Source: a bacterium
GTDB lineage: Archaea > Nanoarchaeota > Nanoarchaeia > Woesearchaeales > UBA10216
Assembly (NCBI GenBank): GCA_024206195.1
Contig: JAAGZO010001275.1
Span: 1 to 31,548, forward strand
Direction of reading: 5' to 3'
Length of the DNA: 31,548 nucleotides
In this document: one piece after another, positions 6,106 through 14,074 of the stretch
Numbering within the stretch: position 1 is the stretch's first letter
Layout of the letters: each line of letters begins with the position of its first letter
Position numbers and translations under genes: made by a program
The notes under the pieces: generated by a model
The model's input: only the letters and a program-made list of their open reading frames with translations
Told to the model about the DNA's origin: nothing
The model's database searches: none

Positions 6106-6552
6106 ATGCTCAATCTAAAAAGAACATTTCAATATGATGAAAACGGTGATGCAATGATGGTTATCACCAAAGAGAAGCCACAGTATGTCCATATAATCCA
6201 GCTCGGACCGAAAGAGCAGGACCGGGCTTTTGTGATACGGCATGATGATGCCTGGAAGTTTTCCTCTGAGCATAACGAAAAGTTTGAAGCAGCAATGAAG
6301 CAAATGTGTTGCATACTGTGTGAAATGTTTGAACTTGGCGATTATACAATGAAGAAATTCGCTGACATTGCATCATTTATTGAGGACGGGCTCGAATTAT
6401 TGTTGGAAGTTAAACCGCAGGAAACGCATTATAAAACAATCGGAGAAGTTACGGTAGGTACAAATCCTGTAGGTGAAGACGTGACCGAAACATTTACAAA
6501 CGATATTGTTGTGGACGAGCCAGTCCCATACAAGGAATCATACAGTGAGTAA
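6106..6552 (+). CDS. Hypothetical protein (148 aa) before the portal
   Basis: ATG 6106 is chosen because GAAAGGGAA lies just upstream. The in-frame TTG at 6049 lies inside the terminator and is rejected. The product (starting MLNLKRTFQYDENGD) has a mixed alpha/beta look, a Cys-rich helix (QMCCILCEMFELG) and a Thr/acidic-rich end. I do not recognise a domain. Its last codons overlap the portal start by eight bases (GTG 6545), so it is translationally coupled to the portal gene and probably belongs to the head module. Confidence 0.65.
   Translation: MLNLKRTFQYDENGDAMMVITKEKPQYVHIIQLGPKEQDRAFVIRHDDAWKFSSEHNEKFEAAMKQMCCILCEMFELGDYTMKKFADIASFIEDGLELLLEVKPQETHYKTIGEVTVGTNPVGEDVTETFTNDIVVDEPVPYKESYSE
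6532..6536 (+). promoter_or_regulatory. Ribosome binding site supporting a GTG start for the portal
   Basis: AAGGA lies eight bases before GTG 6545. An in-frame TTG at 6506 has no Shine-Dalgarno and would add 13 residues encoded inside the upstream gene. Confidence 0.55.
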
Positions 6553-8689
6553 TTACGAATCAAACACAGCAGAAATAACACCGGATGATTTGGCAATATT
6601 GTTAGACGTTAAGACGCCCGGTAAACTCGGGTCTCATTTTCTTGACACTGACAAAACGGTATTACTGCATCAGAAAATAGTAATGTCATGGTGGATTTTA
6701 GAACGAAACCGCCAAAGGGACAACAGGAACGAGAGAATGGAGCAGCATGAGTACTATGACGGTATTCAGTGGACTGATGAAGAAAAGATTATTTTGAAGG
6801 ACAGAGGACAGCAACCATATACATACAACCGGATTAAACCCTCCATTGATTGGATGATAGGAACAGAAAGACAGACCAGAATTGATTATGCGGTACTGCC
6901 AAGAAAAGAAGAGGATTCAAAAGCTGCAGAGAACAAGACAAAGCTTCTCAAATATGTACAGGACGTAAATAAGGCACGATTCATCAGATCGCAGGTAGCG
7001 AAAGATCAATTCATTTCTGGTCTTGGCTGGCTTGATATTGGCATAAGGTCAGACTCAGAAGATGAACCTTTATATATAGGTTATGAAGATTGGCGTAATG
7101 TTTGGCATGATTCCGCTGCAAAAACAAAAGACGGTTCGGACGGGCGGTTTCAGTTTAGATCAAAGATAGTTGATTATGATATTGCACTGGCAATGTTCCC
7201 GGATAGATCTGACTGTTTAAGAGCAAACGTTAATCAGTCCGAAAACTGGTACAGTGACCAATATGACGAAATGGGACTGGACCCGGAACTTGATGCGCTG
7301 TATGGCGATTCTATCGATGCTGAATACCGAAGATTAAGAGTCAGGCTTGTTGCGTGTGAATACAGAGTTCCGGAAAAAGTTAAGGTCATCAGAGGGAAAT
7401 CTCTTGGATCGATAGACGGAATCATCTTTGATGAAACCAATGAGGGTATGCAAACCCTGGTTAATGGTGGACATGCTTCATTATATGATGCTGTCAAAAT
7501 GGTTATGTACAAGATGATTTTCTGCGGTAAATATGTCTTGCAATGGCGCAAGAGGGTGTATAATCATAATAAATTCTCTCTTGTTCCGTACTGGGCCTAT
7601 TCTGACAAGAAAACAGGTATGCCATTTGGAGCTGTAAAACAATGCATGGACCCGCAGAACGATCTTAACAAACGATTTTCAAAAGGTATGCATTATCTGT
7701 CTACAAAACAGACGATATCTGAAGAGGGTGCAATTGAAGATATTGACGCATTTAATGAAGAGAAAAGCAGACCTGATGGCGATATGGTTGTTGCTGATGG
7801 AAAGCTCGATAAAATAAGATTGCTCGATCAATGGCAATTAGGACGAGAACATATTTCTCTAATGGAAATGGATGCAGGCTTTATAGAATCGATTGCGGGT
7901 GTTACGGACGAGAACAGGGGCGTGCAGACAAACGCTATAAGTGGAAAAGCTATTCAAAGTAGACAAATGCAGGGACATACTCAAACTATGGAACTGTATG
8001 ATAATATGAGGATGGGCGAACAGATTGCCGGGGAAATCGAACTATCTCTTATAGAACAGTTTTACACGGAAGAGAAAACAATAAGACTGACAGGTGATCG
8101 TGGAACAGCAGAATATGCTACTATAAACGACGGTCAGGAAATGAATGATATTACAGCTACACAGGCAGATTTCATAATAGAATCAGACACATATCATGCA
8201 ACAGTAAGACAGAGCATGTTTGAAGCTATCGGGGCAATGATAATTGAGCTTCCGGAGCAGTTGCAAATTGCACTGGCTGATGTGTGGGTTGATCTATCCG
8301 ATATTCCACAGAGAAAAATAGCTGTAGAACGAATCAGGGCAATAACAAATCAAAAAGATCCTAATGAAGATCCGAACGATCCTGAAGTTCAGGCAAGGTT
8401 AGAACAGGAGCAACAGGAAATGGCAAGGCAAAGAGAAATCGAAGACAAAATGATTGCTCTTGAAATGGCCTTGAAAGAAGCAGATATCGCATTGAAAGAA
8501 GCCCAGGCAAGAGAGACAGACGCTGAAGCTGAAAGAGAAATTGCAACAGCTAGAGAGAAAATCGCCAGCATTGCAACAAAAGTTAAAGAAGTACAGATTA
8601 AAAAGGCCGAAGTGATGGACAAAATAGAAACACGACAAGAAACGAACAGACCCGCTGGGAATCCTGCTCGGCTTCCGGGTCGCTCTTAA
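6545..8689 (+). CDS. Portal protein (P22-like)
   Basis: This is the dodecameric ring at the packaging vertex through which DNA enters and leaves, 714 residues from a GTG start. The family look is clear: an early helical region WWILERNRQRDNRNERMEQH, then GQQPYTYNRIKPSIDWMIG, a stem-like segment DQFISGLGWLDIGIR (about residue 152), DWRNVWHD, and a later IAGVTDENRG. Length matches P22-type portals (about 700-750). The C-terminal portion (about 615-699) is an alanine/glutamate-rich coiled coil, likely the helical barrel. It overlaps the gene upstream, and scaffold and capsid genes follow, the standard head-gene order. Confidence 0.88.
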   Translation: MSNYESNTAEITPDDLAILLDVKTPGKLGSHFLDTDKTVLLHQKIVMSWWILERNRQRDNRNERMEQHEYYDGIQWTDEEKIILKDRGQQPYTYNRIKPSIDWMIGTERQTRIDYAVLPRKEEDSKAAENKTKLLKYVQDVNKARFIRSQVAKDQFISGLGWLDIGIRSDSEDEPLYIGYEDWRNVWHDSAAKTKDGSDGRFQFRSKIVDYDIALAMFPDRSDCLRANVNQSENWYSDQYDEMGLDPELDALYGDSIDAEYRRLRVRLVACEYRVPEKVKVIRGKSLGSIDGIIFDETNEGMQTLVNGGHASLYDAVKMVMYKMIFCGKYVLQWRKRVYNHNKFSLVPYWAYSDKKTGMPFGAVKQCMDPQNDLNKRFSKGMHYLSTKQTISEEGAIEDIDAFNEEKSRPDGDMVVADGKLDKIRLLDQWQLGREHISLMEMDAGFIESIAGVTDENRGVQTNAISGKAIQSRQMQGHTQTMELYDNMRMGEQIAGEIELSLIEQFYTEEKTIRLTGDRGTAEYATINDGQEMNDITATQADFIIESDTYHATVRQSMFEAIGAMIIELPEQLQIALADVWVDLSDIPQRKIAVERIRAITNQKDPNEDPNDPEVQARLEQEQQEMARQREIEDKMIALEMALKEADIALKEAQARETDAEAEREIATAREKIASIATKVKEVQIKKAEVMDKIETRQETNRPAGNPARLPGRS

Positions 8690-8749
8690 TTAGATCAGTT
8701 GAGGGCGGTCGAGTTGCAAAAAAGATTATTTGTTGCCAGCGGGTTTTTT
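8650..8749 (+). promoter_or_regulatory. Long-range hairpin overlapping the portal stop; possible attenuator arm
   Basis: ACCCGCTGG (8650-8658, in the last portal codons) is perfectly complementary to CCAGCGGGT (8736-8744), and T's follow at 8744-8749. The 3' arm shares bases 8740-8744 with the left arm of the terminator at 8740-8785, so the two structures exclude each other. This is visible complementarity; any regulatory effect is inference. Confidence 0.35.
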
Positions 8750-8785
8750 CTTCTGTCCAACGGATAATCAAAGCCCGGTTTTTTT
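8740..8785 (+). terminator. Rho-independent terminator between portal and scaffold
   Basis: CGGGTTTT (8740-8747) pairs with AAAGCCCG (8770-8777) with one G-U pair and a 22-base loop, followed by a T-run at 8779-8785. It lies in the 125-base gap between the portal and scaffold genes, so it would reduce read-through and help set the scaffold/capsid ratio relative to portal, unless a promoter is also present. Confidence 0.6.
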
Positions 8786-8814
8786 AAGGATAGACAACAA
8801 CAAAGGAGAGGAAA

Positions 8815-9822
8815 ATGTCAGACAAGAAAATTGATACAGAAATAGGCGTTCCGTCAGAGAGTGTCGAAAGCGCAATCGCTCATGATGAAATGCTCAGTCC
8901 TGAAGAGCTTGAGGCAATGAATTATGAGATTGATGGGGATACATCAAAGCCGATTAAAGACACAGCGCAAAAGGTTCCAATCGAAAAGGAAGACAAGACA
9001 GATGAAAAACCTATTGAAACAAGTGTAGTTGAAGCTAAACAGGAGGAAGAGAAAGCACCTGATGATACAAAGCCGGAAGAGGACGCTCAGGATAAAGTTG
9101 TTGATGTCGATGATGACAAACCTGCTGCAGACACAGCAATTGAGCAAGAGACAAGCTCTGTTATTGAAAAAGTGAAGCCAGCTCCACAAAAGCCTCTTGT
9201 AACGTTGATGGATGTTATGCCAGCAGATGAGGTCAATGATTTAAAAACCAGCATGGATCAGGCAAGCGAAGACTATCAGGCAGGAGAAATCGAGCAGGAA
9301 GAATATCTTGACGCAAAATATGCATATAGAAGTGCGGTTTCTGATAATGAAAAAGCTGAAAAGTTCAACGCTAAACTGATAACTAATCTTTGGAATTATG
9401 ATTGTGATCAGTTCTATGCTGATAACGCCGATATTGCACAAAACGATACATTGAGAGCCGCAATAACAAGCATTATAAAAGCTCATGATCAGACAGCAGA
9501 GGGTAAAAAGCTAACGAACCATGAACTTCTTGCATGGGGAAAAGAAAAGGCCATGAAAGATCTTGGTCTTACTGTTAAGAACACAGAAAGCGATAAGGAC
9601 AAAGAGAAGAATGAAGCACTTGCAAAAGCTAAAAAAGATAATGCTGACCGGTCTCCGGAAGCACTGGGTGAGGACATAAGAAATGTCCCAATTTCTCAGT
9701 CAAATGATTCTGTAGATACCGGTGAGTTTGCACATATAGACAGGCTGGACGGGGATGCATATCAGACAGCAGTTGATAGTCTTACTCCGGCGCAGAAAGA
9801 ACGGTACGAAAACGCAGCGTAG
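8815..9822 (+). CDS. Capsid scaffolding protein
   Basis: A 335-residue protein with a strong RBS (AAAGGAGAGG). The first half is extremely acidic and disordered in composition, with stretches like EDAQDKVVDVDDDKPAADT. The middle (ASEDYQAGEIEQEEYLDAKY) is helical. The C-terminus (DRLDGDAYQTAVDSLTPAQK) resembles the short helical end that contacts coat protein in phage scaffolds. Composition, size and position between portal and major capsid gene fit a scaffold that directs procapsid assembly and then leaves. Assignment rests on context and composition rather than a unique motif. Confidence 0.7.
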   Translation: MSDKKIDTEIGVPSESVESAIAHDEMLSPEELEAMNYEIDGDTSKPIKDTAQKVPIEKEDKTDEKPIETSVVEAKQEEEKAPDDTKPEEDAQDKVVDVDDDKPAADTAIEQETSSVIEKVKPAPQKPLVTLMDVMPADEVNDLKTSMDQASEDYQAGEIEQEEYLDAKYAYRSAVSDNEKAEKFNAKLITNLWNYDCDQFYADNADIAQNDTLRAAITSIIKAHDQTAEGKKLTNHELLAWGKEKAMKDLGLTVKNTESDKDKEKNEALAKAKKDNADRSPEALGEDIRNVPISQSNDSVDTGEFAHIDRLDGDAYQTAVDSLTPAQKERYENAA

Positions 9823-9916
9823 ACTGCATAAATGGTTTTTTATAGCCACTCGGTTTTACATAGCTGGGAACAACGACAAATAAAATGATATTAATGTAAA
9901 CCTTGGAGGTTAAAAA

Positions 9917-11050
9917 ATGAGTGCAACTGTAATAGGTGTAGATGATGCAAAGGCCGTTAAGAAATATTCGGCCTTTCTTGCGACTGATGCCGCTGCCAAA
10001 TCGTATTGGCAGAAGAAATTTATGGGGGTTGGAGAGTCTTCCAGCACACCAATTCAAATGTTAAAAGAGCTTGATAATGATGCTGGTGAGTATATTTCAT
10101 ATGATATTAATATGCAGATCAACATGCTTCCGATTGAGGGTGATGAGCCTATGGCTAATCGTGAAGCAGACCTGGCATTCTATTCTGATGGTGCGTATAT
10201 TAACCAGTTGAGGGGTGGGGTTAATTCAGGCGGAAAAATGACTCGTAAGAGGACGATACACAAACTGCGAAAGCTTGCCAGAGACAGACAATCAGACTGG
10301 TGGGCGCGAATATTTGACGAGTTGTTCTTTATGTATATTTCCGGGACAGCGCCAAAGGCAAATGAAAATTATATCTTTGGAAGCTCATATTCCGGATTTG
10401 CCGGTAACCAGATTGTCGGCCCTGATACTGATCATATGGCATGGGCGGCTGATGCTACAAGCAGTGCAACAATAGTTGCCGGTGATAAATGTCTTCTGCC
10501 GGAAGTTGACAAACTCTGCGCAAGGGCTGAGATGCTCGGTGGTGGGGGTGGAACTTCTACACAGGCTGGACAGGTTCCCGAGATGTCACCTATTATGATC
10601 GATGGTGAAGAGCACTATGTATTCCTGATGAATCCCTATCAAGCGTATGACATGAAAACTGATGCAACAGCTATTACCGGATGGCTTCAGATCCAGAGTG
10701 CCGCTGCAGCAGCTACCGGTAATAAGAATAATATCTTCAAAGGTGCGCTTGGTATGCATAACAATGTAGTTCTTCATAAACACAAAAAGGTTATTCAGTT
10801 CAGCGATTACGGTACTGGTTCTCCTGGCGTCCTTGCAGCAGCAAGAGGTCTTTTTCTTGGTTCACAGGCATGTGTATGTGCATTCGGATCACCAGGAACC
10901 GGTCTAAGATTTGGCTGGCATGAAGAGACTGAAGACAGGGGTAATCGGGTTGTTATTACGTCTAATACTATTGTCGGAATAAAAAAGACGCGATTCAACT
11001 CAAAAGATTACGGCGTATATTGCATCGACACTGCGGCTGCTGCACCTTAA
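9917..11050 (+). CDS. Major capsid protein (N4-gp56 family)
   Basis: The structural protein of the head shell, 377 residues, HK97-like fold by family. The RBS CTTGGAGG is excellent, as expected for the most abundant product. Typical N4-gp56 features are the N-terminal segment KSYWQKKFMGVGESSSTPIQ, the E-loop-like stretch GDEPMANREADLAFYSDGAY, then INQLRGGVNSGGKMTRKRT, DRQSDWWARIFDELFFMYISG, and a C-terminal half with MNPYQAYDMKT, NNIFKGALGMHNNVVLH and RFGWHEETEDRGNRVVIT. Length is normal. It lies directly after the scaffold gene. Confidence 0.9.
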   Translation: MSATVIGVDDAKAVKKYSAFLATDAAAKSYWQKKFMGVGESSSTPIQMLKELDNDAGEYISYDINMQINMLPIEGDEPMANREADLAFYSDGAYINQLRGGVNSGGKMTRKRTIHKLRKLARDRQSDWWARIFDELFFMYISGTAPKANENYIFGSSYSGFAGNQIVGPDTDHMAWAADATSSATIVAGDKCLLPEVDKLCARAEMLGGGGGTSTQAGQVPEMSPIMIDGEEHYVFLMNPYQAYDMKTDATAITGWLQIQSAAAAATGNKNNIFKGALGMHNNVVLHKHKKVIQFSDYGTGSPGVLAAARGLFLGSQACVCAFGSPGTGLRFGWHEETEDRGNRVVITSNTIVGIKKTRFNSKDYGVYCIDTAAAAP

Positions 11051-11105
11051 ACCGTAAGATTTTGATGATTGATTTTAATAATTTAAAAATAGAGAGGTAA
11101 TAAAA

Positions 11106-11606
11106 ATGACTGTTTATTATGCCGATATTGCAGATGTCTCAAGATACCCTGCAAAATCACCGCCAGAAGCTGGCCAAGTTATGTGCGTGAGATTCAAATA
11201 CACTGTTCCTGCTGCGGGATTTGCTGATGCTGACCTTTTGCATCTTGCCCCACTTCCCGGCAATTCCGTTCCTATTGATTTCGAGATGTATCTTGAAGAT
11301 CTTGATTCTGGGTCAGGACTTGATATTGACGTTGGAATTGTTGACACTACCGGCGCTGCACTTGTTGCAGGGTCTCTTTTTGTCGATGGTGAGACAACAG
11401 CAGGGCAGGCAGCAGGGTATGCCACTGTTGATAAGCTTGCGCCAATTTATAAAACAGAAACATGGCTGGCTGAATCAGATTGTCTTGATGTCGATATAGA
11501 CAAGATGGTTGCTATGCTTGTTAATACCAACGAAGGTACAGCCACAGGCGGTTTGATTTTCGGAATGCTTTGGTACAGAAGTATTGAACATTTCGATAAA
11601 CCATAA
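11106..11606 (+). CDS. Putative head-associated (decoration-like) protein (166 aa)
   Basis: The ATG follows AGAGAGGTAATAAAA. The product begins MTVYYADIADVSRYP and is rich in beta-prone and small residues (LDSGSGLDIDVGIVDTTGAA). It has no signal peptide and no membrane segment. It sits directly after the major capsid gene and is followed by a strong hairpin, where decoration, head-fibre or coat-stabilising genes commonly lie. I do not recognise a named family, so the role is inferred from position and composition. Confidence 0.55.
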   Translation: MTVYYADIADVSRYPAKSPPEAGQVMCVRFKYTVPAAGFADADLLHLAPLPGNSVPIDFEMYLEDLDSGSGLDIDVGIVDTTGAALVAGSLFVDGETTAGQAAGYATVDKLAPIYKTETWLAESDCLDVDIDKMVAMLVNTNEGTATGGLIFGMLWYRSIEHFDKP

Positions 11607-11611
11607 TTAAT

Positions 11612-11641
11612 ATAAGCCCGGTAAGCAAATACCGGGCTTAT
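11612..11641 (+). terminator. Perfect 12-bp hairpin after the head genes
   Basis: ATAAGCCCGGTA pairs perfectly with TACCGGGCTTAT around a six-base loop (AGCAAA). The following sequence (TAAACTAAAA) lacks a T-run, so it may be a weak terminator, or an RNA-stabilising or processing hairpin protecting the abundant head transcripts. Confidence 0.65.
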
Positions 11642-11662
11642 TAAACTAAAAGGGAGATTGAC

Positions 11663-12754
11663 ATGAAGAAGGTATTTCTTGGGGGAACTTGTAATGGTAG
11701 CACATGGAGAGAAAAATTGATTCCAATGCTCGAAATCGATTATTTTAACCCGGTTGTTGATGACTGGACTCCTGAATGTCAGGCTGAAGAAATCCGTCAG
11801 AGAGACAGTTGTGATCTATGTCTATATGTAATTACATCAGAGATGACAGGAGCGTATTCTATTGCCGAAGTTGTGCAGGACAGTTATGTGAAGCCTGAAA
11901 AGACTGTTTTCTGTTTTCTGTATGAGGGTTTTAGCGTAACTCAGATAAAATCATTACAAGCTGTTGGGAGACTTGTTGAGAGAAACGGTTCAAAAGTGTG
12001 TTTTACTCTTATCGAAGTAGCAGAGCATCTTAGCAAGTTTCAGGAAAAAGACAAGACATATGATCCGAATCTTATAGAATGCACAACGAAAAGGCCAGAC
12101 GGTGGACCGTTGCAGGTAACAAAAGATGCATATAGTTACATGTTTGAATACAATGATGATGGTGATTGTGTCTGTCCGGTTTCAAACACTGGCCATAGGA
12201 TATGGTTCTTGAAACAGAGCAGTTTCAGAATTTACAGAGAAAATGATCAGCCAGAAAAAGAATTCACCGAAGAGGAAGAGGCGTGGATTAGCACATGGTT
12301 ACACAAAGGCCCAAATAATTTCTTGTCGTTCGTCAATTCAAACACGCATGAATTTATCAACAGTAAGCCAGCTATCAGGAAAATAGCTCATGAAAAATGG
12401 AAATCCTTACTGCCTCAATTTGAAACATGTCCATTTATCAGGGATAACATGGGAGATATTCCAAGGCGACAAATGGAACCAGAAACTATCCCGGTCAAAG
12501 AACAAGCAGTATCTCCCAAAGCGCTCAGTCATGAAATTTCTAAAGACGATTTCCAGAAAAGAATTAACCCCTTGAAAAAATCAAGCTATAACAAGTTTAT
12601 TGATTTGAATGAAGAATTTTTCATGACATGCTCAGATGAAATAGAAGAAATTGCTATTACGAAATGGAACAGATTCTATAAGGAAAGGTGGCCTTTTGAG
12701 GTTCTGGATGATGAACTTAACAGCAGCAACGTAACAGAGGATCATGATGAATAG
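11663..12754 (+). CDS. Nucleoside 2-deoxyribosyltransferase-like protein with C-terminal extension
   Basis: A 363-residue protein with RBS AGGGAG. Residues 1-125 match the nucleoside 2-deoxyribosyltransferase-like fold: MKKVFLGGTCNGSTWREKL, DYFNPVVDDW, RDSCDLCLYVIT, and AYSIAEVVQDS with the expected catalytic Glu (E69). This Rossmann-like group includes base-exchange enzymes and is distantly related to NAD-cleaving TIR/SLOG folds. Residues from about 140 on are an unrecognised extension with HRIWFLKQSSFRIYREN and two similar WxxxxP-type helical segments (HEKWKSLLPQFE; ITKWNRFYKERWPFE). Being inside the morphogenesis operon, it may act on nucleotides late in infection or be packaged in virions; neither is shown here. 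Confidence 0.7.
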   Translation: MKKVFLGGTCNGSTWREKLIPMLEIDYFNPVVDDWTPECQAEEIRQRDSCDLCLYVITSEMTGAYSIAEVVQDSYVKPEKTVFCFLYEGFSVTQIKSLQAVGRLVERNGSKVCFTLIEVAEHLSKFQEKDKTYDPNLIECTTKRPDGGPLQVTKDAYSYMFEYNDDGDCVCPVSNTGHRIWFLKQSSFRIYRENDQPEKEFTEEEEAWISTWLHKGPNNFLSFVNSNTHEFINSKPAIRKIAHEKWKSLLPQFETCPFIRDNMGDIPRRQMEPETIPVKEQAVSPKALSHEISKDDFQKRINPLKKSSYNKFIDLNEEFFMTCSDEIEEIAITKWNRFYKERWPFEVLDDELNSSNVTEDHDE

Positions 12755-13388
12755 GCTCCAAATAGTAAGAGCGATACAGAAAGTTTTAAAAGATGCTTCT
12801 ATCTTAAAGGCAGAGATTATCACTGAGATAGATTCTAAAGTCCTTGAGATCGCAAGGGATGTCAATATTTTGACACTGATAGAGGAAAATGATGTAATAG
12901 GAGCATCTGCCGGTGATTTGACTATTGATATGCCTGATGATTTCCATCACGATCTTTTGAGGGTTTACAGCATAACCAAAAGTACACAGCCAGAGATAAA
13001 ACCAAACAAGAAATCATTATATTCTGATTTCATTGATGACGAAACCGGAACTATTCAAGCTGTTGCGACTGATGGAACATATATGTATATTCTTCCAGAA
13101 GCATCTGAACAGGAAGATTTAAGGATTGATTACTATAAAAAGCCTGATTCTCTTACTGCTGACACATCAGAACCAACATGTATTCCTAAAGAGTTAAGAA
13201 AAAAGCTTCTTGTTCATGGTGTTTTGATTGAGCTACTTCCGGATTCTTACAATGATCCAAACATAATCCAGCTTAAAATGCAGTTATCAGTAGCCCAATA
13301 TAACGAGGGGATTAGAAAACTCCGACTGATTAACAAAGATGCACCAAGAGAAACACCGGTTTATAACCGCAAGATAACTATGTATTAA
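12747..13388 (+). CDS. Putative head-tail adaptor protein (213 aa)
   Basis: ATG 12747 is preferred over ATG 12744 because AGAGG (12736-12740) is better spaced. It overlaps the previous gene by eight bases. The product begins NRLQIVRAIQKVLKDASIL, has a central beta-prone part and ends in a helical region with IPKELRKKLLVHGVLIELLP and VAQYNEGIRKLRLINKDAPR. The alpha-helical start, beta core and helical end, plus its position after the head genes and before a DUF6682-type protein, suggest a gp4/gp6-like connector that joins portal and tail. No unique motif proves this. Confidence 0.5.
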   Translation: MNRLQIVRAIQKVLKDASILKAEIITEIDSKVLEIARDVNILTLIEENDVIGASAGDLTIDMPDDFHHDLLRVYSITKSTQPEIKPNKKSLYSDFIDDETGTIQAVATDGTYMYILPEASEQEDLRIDYYKKPDSLTADTSEPTCIPKELRKKLLVHGVLIELLPDSYNDPNIIQLKMQLSVAQYNEGIRKLRLINKDAPRETPVYNRKITMY

Positions 13389-13396
13389 GGGAGAAT

Positions 13397-14074
13397 ATGG
13401 GTACAATCTTAGCATCAAAAATAATTGCAGACGCTGCTGAGGCAATGCTTGATGAGGGTTATGAGAGATATGCTACTGCTGATTGGCTGGGTTTTTTGAA
13501 TGATGGCCAAAATGAGCTTGTTATACTCAAGCCTGATGCCAGTGTTATAAACCAGTCAGTTGTTCAGATTGCAGGGACCAAACAAACACTTGGGGCAGAG
13601 GACATTTCTCTTATCAAGCTTACAAAAAACATGGGTACAGACGGAACAACACCCGGAACCATTATAGAACTTGTAGATGAAAGACAATTTGGGATTCAAA
13701 ACCCAGACTGGAATACTACAACGGCTGATGCTGAAGTTATTTGCTATATGTTTGATGACCGTGACCCTAAAAATTATTATGTGTATCCGCCACAACCAAC
13801 AAGTAGTCAGGGATATGTAGAAATAGTAACATGCGTAAAACCAACTGATATTGCATCAATTAGCAGTGCCATTAATCTTGATGACATTTATGAAGGTGCT
13901 CTTTTAAATTACATTTTATATAGAGCAAACCTTGTCAATGCAAACCAGTCACAATTTGCACAGTCAGAGGCGACTAAATTTTATAATGTTTTTTCAACAA
14001 GCCTTGGAAGGCAAGATCTTGTTGAAAAAACTATTGACCCTAAATCAAAAGGTACTGAATATGGCAAATCTTAA
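13397..14074 (+). CDS. Phage adaptor protein (DUF6682-like)
   Basis: A 225-residue protein with RBS AAGGGAG. It has the pattern I associate with DUF6682 adaptors: an N-terminal helix with WLGFLNDGQNELVILKPDAS, a strand stretch with VVQIAGTKQTLG, then IKLTKNMGTDGTTPGTIIE, FGIQNPDWNTTTADAEVICY, and the signature FDDRDPKNYYVYPPQPTSSQ, followed by a helical end with ALLNYILYRANLVNANQSQFAQ. These proteins form part of the head-tail interface ring or tail tube of podovirus-like particles. Its end overlaps the next gene's start by 14 bases. Confidence 0.75.
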   Translation: MGTILASKIIADAAEAMLDEGYERYATADWLGFLNDGQNELVILKPDASVINQSVVQIAGTKQTLGAEDISLIKLTKNMGTDGTTPGTIIELVDERQFGIQNPDWNTTTADAEVICYMFDDRDPKNYYVYPPQPTSSQGYVEIVTCVKPTDIASISSAINLDDIYEGALLNYILYRANLVNANQSQFAQSEATKFYNVFSTSLGRQDLVEKTIDPKSKGTEYGKS

